Notes: generated from the letters alone by a model not told the origin. Positions 1-5,985 are shown, counted from the stretch's first letter. The stretch is 19,776 nucleotides of DNA from CAYPUT01 sp046541715 (GCA_046541715.1 JBKHCS010000051.1:1-19776), one strand, 5' to 3'. Numbers and translations: made by a program.

Positions 1-128
1 GGCTTCGCCCGCCGGGATTTGATGCTTATGCATCAACAGGCTCGTTGATACTTCCAAGGAAATCGATAAAGCAATGTTGCCATAGCTGCGGCACCGGAGT
101 ACCCTGATCTAGAAGCTTAGGAGGATTT
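1..128. other. Upstream region of the first lipoprotein gene, with two small hairpins
   Basis: No gene is seen here. Two overlapping short hairpins are visible: GATGC-TTAT-GCATC at 21-34, and ATCAAC-AGGCTC-GTTGAT within 31-50. The second matches, in inverted orientation, a hairpin near the other end of the window. A possible -35 (TTGCCA, 77-82) has no convincing -10 at the right distance, so I do not call a promoter. The stretch ends in a strong Shine-Dalgarno sequence, AGGAGG, at 119-124. Confidence 0.4.
31..50 (-). repeat. 20-bp hairpin repeat, left-hand copy in inverted orientation
   Basis: Read on the minus strand this is TATCAACGAGCCTGTTGATG, identical to 19389-19408 in 19 of 20 positions and able to form the same stem-loop. 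The one difference changes an A-T pair of the stem to G-T. Confidence 0.6.
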
Positions 129-539
129 ATGATGAAACTGTTGTATGGAGTGACCTTACTTCTATTTGCCCTGCTTCTCATCGGCTGCGGTAGCGACGAA
201 GGCTCCTTCCCGAAGGAAGACGCCGATACCGTCGTCGTCGAGACGGACTACGACGAACACGGTTGGAAGGGCAAACTCGCGGTAACCTTCGACGGAAATG
301 TGATTGCCGACGTCGAGTACGATGAGTTCAACAGGCAAGGCAAGGCGAAGAGCAAGGACCAGGACTACGAAGACCGAATGGTTCCGGTTTCCGGTATCTC
401 TCCTGCCGAAGCCTTCGACGAACTCGAAGAAGCTCTCGAGGAAGCCCAGGACCCCGAGTCCATGGACGCGGTAACCGGGGCAACCCACTCTTCGGAATGG
501 TTTATGGAGCTCGCAGAGCAGGCGATCGAAGAGCGCTAA
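129..539 (+). CDS. FMN-binding-domain lipoprotein, single domain
   Basis: Predicted membrane-anchored extracytoplasmic flavoprotein of 136 aa. Residues 1-20 form a lipoprotein signal with a hydrophobic run and the lipobox LLIGC, so Cys20 would be lipidated. The rest is one FMN-binding domain (NqrC/RnfG type). It ends in DAVTGATHSS, the motif in which ApbE attaches FMN through a phosphoester to the threonine of [ST]GAT (here Thr119). AGGAGG at 119-124 lies 4 nt before the ATG at 129 and 7 nt before a second ATG at 132; the second may be the true start. The domain closely resembles the second domain of the lipoprotein at 5109-5951, so the two are probably paralogues. It sits just beyond the terminator of the convergent YdhY/YdhV operon. 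An electron-transfer role is inferred; no redox partner has been shown. Confidence 0.85.
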   Translation: MMKLLYGVTLLLFALLLIGCGSDEGSFPKEDADTVVVETDYDEHGWKGKLAVTFDGNVIADVEYDEFNRQGKAKSKDQDYEDRMVPVSGISPAEAFDELEEALEEAQDPESMDAVTGATHSSEWFMELAEQAIEER

Positions 540-547
540 CAGTCCGC

Positions 548-566
548 GGAGCGCAACGTGCGCTCC
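548..566 (+). terminator. Hairpin after the first lipoprotein gene
   Basis: A perfect 8-bp stem, GGAGCGCA / TGCGCTCC, with loop ACG starts 8 nt after the stop codon of the lipoprotein gene. No T-run follows, so it may instead stabilise the 3' end or act together with the larger hairpin at 584-609. Confidence 0.4.
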
Positions 567-583
567 CCGACAGGCAAAAAGGA

Positions 584-609
584 AAGCCGCCGGTAGCTGC
601 CGGCGGCTT
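584..609. terminator. Strong intrinsic terminator of the minus-strand ydhY/ydhV operon, possibly bidirectional
   Basis: A perfect 10-bp stem, AAGCCGCCGG / CCGGCGGCTT, has a 6-nt loop. Read on the minus strand it is followed by TTTCCTTTTTG, a good T-tract, so it fits best as the terminator of the operon ending at 641. On the plus strand only CATTGTTG follows, so termination of the lipoprotein transcript here would be weaker. Confidence 0.8.
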
Positions 610-640
610 CATTGTTGGGGAGATACGCTCCGTATCGGTG

Positions 641-988
641 TTAGTCCCGGTTCCCGGGCCTAAAAGTAATCTCAGTTGTGGCCACCAGATCCTGGTCGGT
701 AAGGGTGTAGGTTTCGCCGCTCCGGCTTTCGACTCGAACGTCGAAAACATCGGTGTTGTAATACTTGTAGTCCCGGATTTGCAGCGTGTAGCTTTCTTCG
801 GGACGGATCACCCATTCTGAGATAGCTATCTCTTCCCACTCCCCGCCGTAATCGGGGCGAATATAGATCTTCTCGATGATCTCACCGGTTTCGTTGTTTA
901 CCTCAATCTCCAAGAGGTACACCAGATCTGCGACGGCTGCACCGGCGCAGAGTGCCAAAATGATGGTCAGTATGACGGCCTTCTTCAT
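641..988 (-). CDS. Small exported protein, last gene of the AOR operon
   Basis: 115 aa. Residues 1-20 are a classic Sec signal peptide (MKK, hydrophobic core, AVA-D cleavage site), so the mature product of about 95 aa should be periplasmic or exposed. The mature part has a pattern I associate with small secreted beta-rich domains common in spirochaetes and other Gram-negatives: a VNNETG start, IYIRPDYGGEW, a central PEESYTL turn, DVRVES and a final ITF strand. That assignment is from memory and is tentative. No cysteines or cofactor motifs are present in the mature part. GGAGGA at 993-998 gives a strong ribosome-binding site, and only 12 nt separate it from the stop of the preceding gene, so it is cotranscribed with ydhY and ydhV. 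Function unknown; it could assist an exported enzyme or be a passenger. Confidence 0.75.
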   Translation of the reverse strand: MKKAVILTIILALCAGAAVADLVYLLEIEVNNETGEIIEKIYIRPDYGGEWEEIAISEWVIRPEESYTLQIRDYKYYNTDVFDVRVESRSGETYTLTDQDLVATTEITFRPGNRD

Positions 989-1000
989 TATCTCCTCCGC

Positions 1001-1306
1001 TTATGAATGTGTGACAGGGTCGGGATCGAAGAGCGGGTGCTCCGCCGACAGCGTGTGCCCCTGACACCGGGCGGTACGACGGCAACGCTCGCACCCGACC
1101 CTGCTCTTAACCTGCCGGTAGACGGTCCCGTCGGTCACGTTTTCCAGAACGTTGGCGCCCTCCTCCGGACTCGAAACCTCGAGGAACATTCCGTCTCCCA
1201 GGACGTAGTACACTCCATCTATCTTCTCGACTCGGTAACCGCCCCGACATTCCAAAACGGTCCCATCGGCAAACTCGACCATTTGTCCTTTATCTCCTAT
1301 CTCCAT
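1001..1306 (-). CDS. Small Cys/His protein of the AOR operon, not recognised
   Basis: 101 aa if it starts at 1306, 93 aa if it starts at the internal ATG at 1282. The internal start has the better signal, since AGGAGATAAAGG lies just upstream of it, whereas the ATG at 1306 has only a weak site 5 nt after the previous stop. I do not recognise the family. The N-terminal half is beta-rich with repeated short glycine turns (FADGTVLEC, IDGVYYVLGDG). The C-terminal half has Cys72, Cys75, Cys81 and His84 in the order C-x2-C-x5-C-x2-H, which could bind zinc or a small Fe-S centre. Its place between the AOR genes and the exported protein suggests a role in assembly or electron transfer of the same system. 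This is inference only. Confidence 0.65.
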   Translation of the reverse strand: MEIGDKGQMVEFADGTVLECRGGYRVEKIDGVYYVLGDGMFLEVSSPEEGANVLENVTDGTVYRQVKSRVGCERCRRTARCQGHTLSAEHPLFDPDPVTHS

Positions 1307-1311
1307 TGCTT

Positions 1312-1902
1312 CTAGAAGAAGCGTTCCGGGTCCTCGACTTCCTGCAACTGGGCCATGGCCTTCGCCTGGTCCGGATGCATAAACCTCCGGGACACCAAGT
1401 ACTGAGCCCCGTTCGTCGTTTCGAAGAGCTCGATATCTTCGTACTCCTCGTCTGCCTTTAGACTTACCAGGAGCGTGACCAGCTGTTCCTTCTCGATTCG
1501 GTAGGGGGCATTGTAGAACTGCCGCGCGGGGGTTGGTCGAGGGTAGATTCTCGAATCGTCGCGGACCTGCTCTACGAGCATTTCGAGGAGATTATTCTCC
1601 TCCAAGCGGACCGTAAGCTTCGCAAAAGCCGGACTCATGTGCCGGTCGCTGAAGTAGTAAACGTCCTTGGTTCCTTTAACCGACCCGATGTCCTCTATGT
1701 TCTCAACTGCTTCCAGAAGCGAACCTATTTGATCTTCGGGTATCGATGCCGCAGATTGCAGTACCTCGCTTCGAGAAGCGAGGCGATGCTCCTCGGAGCA
1801 CCGCCGTACGTAGTCCGCAATCTCGGAAGCCGCCGGTGGCTGGTTCGCAGCCCCGACAGTCCCTGTGGCAGGGTCGGCTTCGTTTCGACGTCTTCCCGGC
1901 AT
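1312..1902 (-). CDS. YdhW-position protein with internal duplication, next to the AOR gene
   Basis: 196 aa, starting 14 nt after the AOR stop with only a weak ribosome-binding site, so the start could lie further in. In E. coli the gene after ydhV is ydhW, coding an uncharacterised protein of about 215 aa. Size and position match, but I cannot confirm homology without alignment. Residues 27-95 and about 133-181 look like two copies of one unit: each begins with helices and ends in a Y-(F/L)-x-S-x-R-x-M-x-P-x-x-A-K pattern (YYFSDRHMSPAFAK near 82-95, QYLVSRRFMHPDQAK near 167-181). The unit resembles a small winged-helix fold. There is no signal peptide, no membrane segment and only one cysteine (Cys35), so it is soluble and not an electron carrier. 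A chaperone or assembly role for the AOR is a reasonable guess. Confidence 0.75.
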   Translation of the reverse strand: MPGRRRNEADPATGTVGAANQPPAASEIADYVRRCSEEHRLASRSEVLQSAASIPEDQIGSLLEAVENIEDIGSVKGTKDVYYFSDRHMSPAFAKLTVRLEENNLLEMLVEQVRDDSRIYPRPTPARQFYNAPYRIEKEQLVTLLVSLKADEEYEDIELFETTNGAQYLVSRRFMHPDQAKAMAQLQEVEDPERFF

Positions 1903-1916
1903 GCCCTATCCGTTTC

Positions 1917-4019
1917 CTAAACCGGAAGAAGATTCAGAGAGGCAAGCTCGTCGGCGACATCGGTCATGCCGAGGCGCTCGAGGGTTGCCCGAGTCGGGGC
2001 ACCGGTCTCACTGTCCCACCCCATCTCTTCATAGAGCATGGTCTTCGCAAGCTCCATGTCTTCCCGATCCAACTTGATCGTCCCCGGCGTAAAAGGCTCC
2101 TTCTCCGGGTCCTTGTCAAAGACCCATTCGACGATTCCGTCGTGTTGATTTCTCATATCGACGGTATTCATCTGTTTTACCGTCAGAGCCCGGTGCAGGG
2201 TGAAGATCCGCTCCGCGTCGAGGTCGAGCTCGTCTTCCGACTTCTCGATACCGGTCGCCAGGCTGTAGAAGATCGACTCGAGGGCCGTGTTACCCCGGTA
2301 GTTTCGCTCCTTCAAGGGACTCGCCGCCATAGGCCAGATCCAGTTGCAGAGGGAGAGCGAGTCGTGGAGCACGTTCCGAATAATGGACCACTTGGCGAAG
2401 ACCGCCTTGTAGCGGTTCATCGGAGTGTAGTTCTGCGGCTCGTCGACGGCCGAGGGGTCGCCCCAGAGCTCCCCGGCGATTTCTTTGGTCAAGCTAACCG
2501 GGAGTCCGCTAAAGAGAAAGTTCTGATGGGTGTGACTCTGGGCATCCCGGTTGAACATGCAGGAGATGAGGGCACCGACCTGTCCGTTCGACTCGTTGGA
2601 GTGATGGACGGGAAAGCCCAATGGCGACCAGAGCTTAACCTTTGCGTTGTTCCAGTAGTCGTCACCGAAGTTCCATCGCTCGGCGATCCAGTAGGCACCG
2701 TCGGCGAAGTGGCTGATCTCGCCCTTCTTATACGCCAGGCGATCGAAGAAATCGATCATCCACCGGGGATCCCCGGCTTCCAGGAGGTCCCAGGGAATCT
2801 CGTTGTATTCGGCGGCAGGAAGAACCCGTTCAAGAATGCCGTTGTCGTAGGCGTAGGCAAAGTCCCGCCCCATCTGGCCGTAGTTGAACCAGAGACCGAG
2901 GTCGTCTGCGATCTGCGAACCGAGGGTTCGGGCGATAAAGGGACCTTCTCGTTCCACGCCGGTGTCGAAAAAGCCTTTGACCATAACGCCACCGGGGGAG
3001 AAGTAGCCCATGCAGGTGTTAGAGACGTAGGGGCTGTAGCCGTACTCTTCGAGTTGCGGCACCCGGAGATTGCTATGGCAGCGGATCGGACACGCCGAGC
3101 ATCCGGCCATCTTGACGGTGTACTCCTCGGCAACGGGGCCGTGGTCCTTCACGCCCTTCTGGGTCCGGAAGCCGATGCGGTTTACATCCCCCGCCTCGCA
3201 GTTCTCGGTTTCCACCGGAGGATCCGCAGCGCCCCAATAGAGGCCGTCCCGGGCGGTCCATCGGCTCGCCGGGTCGTGGTATTCAGCCCAAGGTTGCGGG
3301 GTGGACGGAACGACGTGCTGGTTGTTGGCACCAATTACCTGCATCATCTCCCGGTCCGCCCGGAGCCATTCGGAACGCTCGCCCTTGATATGGACCGCGC
3401 CGTCACCGAGAACACCGATCGCCTTCAGGTTCTTGGAACCGAAAATACCGCCGTGCCCCCCGGCGGAGTGGCTCGAACCGGTTCGGATAACCGAGAGGTT
3501 TACCTGGTTCTCCCCGGCGGGGCCGATAGCTGCGACCTGGGCCGTCTTTCCCATCATGGCCGTAACCATCGCGATCGTGTCAAATGTACCTTTGCCCCAG
3601 AGTCGCCTGCCATCCTGGATGGAGACGTCGTCGTTCTCGATTCGGAGCCATACGGGCCGGGATGCCCGCCCCTGGATGATGATGGCATCCCACCCGGCGT
3701 ACTTCAGCTCGGTGGAGAAATAGCCTCCCATGTGACTGTCGGCGACAGCCCGATAGGGATTCGAAGGCAACAAACTGGTGATGTTGGTCCGGCCGCTCGA
3801 AGGCGCGCCGGTACCGGCCAAGGGGCCGGTTGCCACGATAACACGGTTTTCGGGTTCGAAGGGATCGGTTCCCGCTGGGACCTCGTTCCACATTACTCGA
3901 TAGCCGAGACCCATTCCCCCGAGATAGGGAAGATAGGGCTCGATGCTTTCTTCGGTTATTTGCTCGTTTGAAAGGTTGACCCGGAGAATCTTTCCGGTGT
4001 AACCGCCGTAATCAGCCAT
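1917..4019 (-). CDS. ydhV: AOR-family molybdo/tungsto-oxidoreductase, YdhV type
   Basis: 700 aa, the length I recall for E. coli YdhV, with very similar segments throughout (MRNQHDGIVEWVFDKDP, ERIFTLHRALTVKQMNT, NYRGNTALESIF). Family members bind a bis-pyranopterin Mo or W cofactor and one [4Fe-4S] cluster and oxidise aldehydes or related carbonyls; the YdhV substrate is unknown. The N-terminal AOR domain spans about 5-215 and contains the cofactor-binding signature GGHGGIFGSKNLKAI at 187-201. Cluster ligands are Cys307, Cys310 and Cys314 (CSACPIRC), with Cys558 in DSLSLCNW as the fourth. There is no signal peptide. It starts 11 nt after the ferredoxin gene, as in ydhY-ydhV of E. coli. Whether the metal is Mo or W cannot be read from the sequence. 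The complete ligand set argues for an active enzyme. Confidence 0.95.
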   Translation of the reverse strand: MADYGGYTGKILRVNLSNEQITEESIEPYLPYLGGMGLGYRVMWNEVPAGTDPFEPENRVIVATGPLAGTGAPSSGRTNITSLLPSNPYRAVADSHMGGYFSTELKYAGWDAIIIQGRASRPVWLRIENDDVSIQDGRRLWGKGTFDTIAMVTAMMGKTAQVAAIGPAGENQVNLSVIRTGSSHSAGGHGGIFGSKNLKAIGVLGDGAVHIKGERSEWLRADREMMQVIGANNQHVVPSTPQPWAEYHDPASRWTARDGLYWGAADPPVETENCEAGDVNRIGFRTQKGVKDHGPVAEEYTVKMAGCSACPIRCHSNLRVPQLEEYGYSPYVSNTCMGYFSPGGVMVKGFFDTGVEREGPFIARTLGSQIADDLGLWFNYGQMGRDFAYAYDNGILERVLPAAEYNEIPWDLLEAGDPRWMIDFFDRLAYKKGEISHFADGAYWIAERWNFGDDYWNNAKVKLWSPLGFPVHHSNESNGQVGALISCMFNRDAQSHTHQNFLFSGLPVSLTKEIAGELWGDPSAVDEPQNYTPMNRYKAVFAKWSIIRNVLHDSLSLCNWIWPMAASPLKERNYRGNTALESIFYSLATGIEKSEDELDLDAERIFTLHRALTVKQMNTVDMRNQHDGIVEWVFDKDPEKEPFTPGTIKLDREDMELAKTMLYEEMGWDSETGAPTRATLERLGMTDVADELASLNLLPV

Positions 4020-4029
4020 GCTTTACTCC

Positions 4030-4710
4030 TTAGACTCTCTGCGTTTGGACGGCTGCGCCTTCGCCGCGCTCACGGAAGACCCGGACAGCCTCTTCCCAGG
4101 TTACGAACTTCAGTGCGCTATTCGGGCATCCGGCGACGCAGGCGGGGCTGCCCCAACAGAGGGTGCACTTCTTCGACTTGCCGGTTTCGGTGTCCTGGAC
4201 GATCATGCCGAAGGGACAGGCCTTAACACAGGCGCCGCAGGCGATGCAGGTTTCTTCGTCGACAACCCGGGCCCCGGTTCGCTCGTCTTCGCTAATCGCG
4301 CCGACGGGACAGACGTTCCCGCAGTACGGATCCTTACACTGCTTGCAGGTGTCTCCGATGATGTTGAAGTCGCCCATCTGGCCTGTCTCGTAGAAATAGT
4401 TACTCGACGGACCGTTGGGACCGTAGTTGAGGTTCCGGTTTATCTTTACCCGAGAAATGTAGGCGTGAGCCTTGCCGTCGTTCGTGATCGTGCAGTTGGT
4501 TTCGCACCGGCGACAACCGGTACAGAGGTTCGGGTAGTGGATTATCGCTCCGGAAGCGGTTTCCCATACGCGCACCTGCCTGCCGCCACCGAACAGTCGC
4601 ATAAGGGCATACGTTGCCGCAGCACCCCCGACACCGCCACCGGCGATCTTCAGGAAGTCGCGTCTGGTTACCTTCTTCTTTTTGTCTGGATTTAGCTGGA
4701 TATCAGCCAT
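4030..4710 (-). CDS. ydhY: Tat-signal four-cluster ferredoxin, YdhY type
   Basis: 226 aa starting at the ATG at 4710, chosen because GAGAGGAGGC lies 6 nt upstream; a longer reading frame to 4962 has no such site and covers the leader. Residues 14-36 hold a canonical twin-arginine signal, TRRDFLKIAGGG followed by a hydrophobic stretch. Sixteen cysteines in four ferredoxin sets follow: 63/66/69/73, 122/125/130/134, 155/158/161/165 and 182/185/191/195, enough for four [4Fe-4S] clusters. The segment CTGCRRCETNC...SRVKINRN matches E. coli YdhY as I recall it. It is the likely electron acceptor of the AOR encoded next. With a Tat signal it should sit outside the cytoplasmic membrane or be anchored in it. 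The twin arginines are better preserved than in E. coli YdhY. Confidence 0.93.
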   Translation of the reverse strand: MADIQLNPDKKKKVTRRDFLKIAGGGVGGAAATYALMRLFGGGRQVRVWETASGAIIHYPNLCTGCRRCETNCTITNDGKAHAYISRVKINRNLNYGPNGPSSNYFYETGQMGDFNIIGDTCKQCKDPYCGNVCPVGAISEDERTGARVVDEETCIACGACVKACPFGMIVQDTETGKSKKCTLCWGSPACVAGCPNSALKFVTWEEAVRVFRERGEGAAVQTQRV

Positions 4711-4927
4711 AGAAACGCCTCCTCTCACTTTAAACGTGAAGAGTACGCGCGCTCCTTTCCAAGGTTGGGAGGCTACGGCGTTTCCGCCGAAACCCTTGGC
4801 CGCCGAGGAAACTCGTCCACGACGGGCGCCGACCGTCTGTCCTAGGCGAACAATTACATTGTTCACCCTTAGAGCAGAGCGGTTCGGAGTGCCGGAGTCT
4901 CGAGGGAGCCGACCGGCAGCGCATTGT
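4711..4927 (-). promoter_or_regulatory. Long structured 5' leader of the ydhY/ydhV operon, candidate Moco/Tuco-type riboswitch
   Basis: Between the predicted start point (about 4927) and the ydhY start lie 217 nt with several hairpins in minus-strand sense. These are: a 9-bp stem with loop GTA and one G-U pair (4866-4846, core GAACAAT / ATTGTTC); a CGGCG-GAAA-CGCCG GNRA-tetraloop hairpin (4789-4776) inside an outer CCAAGG / CCTTGG helix (4799-4794 with 4764-4759); and a possible closing helix GCACTCC / GGAGCGC (4892-4886 with 4755-4749, one mismatch). Segments GCCTCCCAACC and GGAAAGGAG flank these stems. A GNRA hairpin within a CUCC/GGAG-closed structure upstream of an AOR gene recalls the molybdenum/tungsten cofactor riboswitch (Rfam MOCO_RNA_motif). 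That match is from memory and needs a covariance-model search. Confidence 0.45.
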
Positions 4928-4933
4928 TTGTTC

Positions 4934-4962
4934 AGTCTACCCCGGCTCCCGGTAGGTGTCAA
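4934..4962 (-). promoter_or_regulatory. Sigma70-type promoter of the ydhY/ydhV operon
   Basis: On the minus strand, TTGACA (4962-4957) is followed after exactly 17 nt by TAGACT (4939-4934). This predicts transcription from about 4927, giving a leader of about 217 nt. GAACAAACAAT (4933-4923) lies directly on the start site and resembles half of the GAACAAT palindrome further down the leader. Confidence 0.65.
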
Positions 4963-4970
4963 TACGCGCC

Positions 4971-5005
4971 CCCTAAATATCGATATTAATTTACCTAATT
5001 TAGGG
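4971..5005. promoter_or_regulatory. A+T-rich palindromic block between divergent promoters, candidate operator
   Basis: Inverted repeat CCCTAAAT (4971-4978) / ATTTAGGG (4998-5005) surrounds a perfect palindrome AATATCGATATT (4976-4987). The 3' half is itself an inverted repeat, CCTAA-T-TTAGG (4994-5004). The block lies just upstream of the -35 of the ydhY promoter and about 90-120 bp upstream of the predicted start of the lipoprotein gene, a fitting place for a regulator. It is far more A+T-rich than its surroundings. The regulator is unknown, and I see no FNR consensus. Confidence 0.45.
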
Positions 5006-5058
5006 TAGGCTAACTTTATTGGTCTAAGGTAGCGTCCCGATGAATCGAGAAAAAATTA

Positions 5059-5087
5059 TTGACAAAGTTGGTCGGGTGCCTTACACA
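5059..5087 (+). promoter_or_regulatory. Sigma70-type promoter of the two-domain flavin lipoprotein gene
   Basis: TTGACA (5059-5064) and TACACA (5082-5087) are separated by 17 nt. The predicted start near 5094 leaves a short leader that still contains the ribosome-binding site GAGGAG (5095-5100). This promoter rules out the upstream ATG at 5040 as the translation start. Confidence 0.6.
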
Positions 5088-5099
5088 AAGAATAGAGGA

Positions 5100-5129
5100 G
5101 ACAGAACCATGAAAGACAGAACCATGAAA
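5100..5129 (+). repeat. 15-bp tandem repeat across the start codon of the flavin lipoprotein gene
   Basis: GACAGAACCATGAAA occurs at 5100-5114 and again at 5115-5129, with a further partial unit GACAGA at 5130-5135. The repeat is in frame (MKDRT MKDRL) and supplies two start codons 15 nt apart. Confidence 0.85.
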
Positions 5130-5951
5130 GACAGACTCACGAAACCGATAGCGATGGCACTTACCGTTGTGCTAGCCCTTGTAGCCCTCGTCGGGTGCGG
5201 GAACGGCGGAGAAGCCGCCGCAGACGGACCGGACTACGAGGACGGCGTCTACTTTGCGACGTACAGCCACGTGGACGGCCACGGCTGGCAGCCATTCTTG
5301 GAAATCGAGGTCGAAAACGGTGAGATCGTCGAGACTAATTTTGACTATGCAGCCCCGGACGGTTCCCTCAAGAGCAAAGACCGAGGCTACCGGGAGCGGA
5401 TGGAGTCGGTTAGCGGCACCCACCCCGCCCGCTATTCCCCCGAGTTGGAAAACCGCCTGATGGAAAACCAGGCCGCCCCGGTAGAGGCGGTGTCCGGTGC
5501 GACGAGCTCGAGCAACTGGTTCAACGAACTGGCATCCGAGTTGGTCACGAAGGCCGAGGCCGGTGACACCGAGGACCTTGTACTCCCGATGAACGATACC
5601 TACACGGCGGAAGACGAGCCGGACGAGCGCGGCGGCTGGATAGGTCACGTCGAGATTACCTACGAGGACGGGGACATCGTCGAGGTCGAATACGACGAGT
5701 TGCAGAAAGATGGTCGCGAGATTACCGACCGGAAGAGCGAAAACGAAGAATACGCCGAGCGCTACGCGGAGATTAACGAAATCACTCCGGCCGAGGTCTA
5801 CGAAGAGCTCGAATCCCGCCTCGTCGAAACTGAAGACCCTGAAGAGGTCGACGTCGTCTCGGGTGCAACGATTACCTCTCCCCGGTTCCGCGAGCTGGCG
5901 AAGAAGGCGATGGACCAACGGGTGACGGCGACCGTTCCCCGAGAGCTCTAA
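5109..5951 (+). CDS. Lipoprotein with two tandem FMN-binding domains
   Basis: 280 aa from the ATG at 5109, preceded by GAGGAG with 8-nt spacing. A 15-bp tandem repeat duplicates the start, so the ATG at 5124 is an alternative. Residues 11-30 are a lipoprotein signal with lipobox ALVGC (Cys30). Domain 1 (about 43-145) ends in EAVSGATSSS with predicted flavinylation at Thr132. Domain 2 (about 172-268) ends in DVVSGATITS with Thr254. Both match the [ST]GAT motif modified by ApbE, so the protein could carry two covalent FMN groups in series. No apbE gene is in the window. Domain 2 resembles the single-domain lipoprotein at 129-539. It is divergent from ydhY, sharing a 398-bp control region, which suggests related regulation and possibly electron exchange with YdhY. 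The partner is inferred. Confidence 0.88.
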   Translation: MKDRTMKDRLTKPIAMALTVVLALVALVGCGNGGEAAADGPDYEDGVYFATYSHVDGHGWQPFLEIEVENGEIVETNFDYAAPDGSLKSKDRGYRERMESVSGTHPARYSPELENRLMENQAAPVEAVSGATSSSNWFNELASELVTKAEAGDTEDLVLPMNDTYTAEDEPDERGGWIGHVEITYEDGDIVEVEYDELQKDGREITDRKSENEEYAERYAEINEITPAEVYEELESRLVETEDPEEVDVVSGATITSPRFRELAKKAMDQRVTATVPREL

Positions 5952-5959
5952 AGGGCCCC

Positions 5960-5985
5960 GGCCGTCGGTGTCCTCCCCGGCGGCC
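5960..5985 (+). terminator. Hairpin terminator candidate after the flavin lipoprotein gene
   Basis: GGCCGTCGG / CCGGCGGCC forms a 9-bp stem with one T-G pair and an 8-nt loop, starting 8 nt after the stop codon and followed by GTTCATTCC. A second stem, CGGGGC / GCCCCG, lies at about 5996-6016. The T-tract is poor, so confidence is moderate. Confidence 0.5.

Noticed and set aside
1746..3971. Long plus-strand open frame (741 codons)
   Set aside because: It is antisense to the ydhV gene in high-G+C sequence, has no recognisable domain, and the minus-strand AOR is unmistakable.
4711..4962. N-terminal extension of the ferredoxin to 4962
   Set aside because: The Tat signal must be near the N-terminus, a strong RBS precedes the ATG at 4710, and the added segment covers the promoter and leader.
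5172..5918. Minus-strand open frame of 248 codons opposite the two-domain lipoprotein
   Set aside because: No ribosome-binding site or domain. It mirrors the acidic, codon-biased lipoprotein gene.
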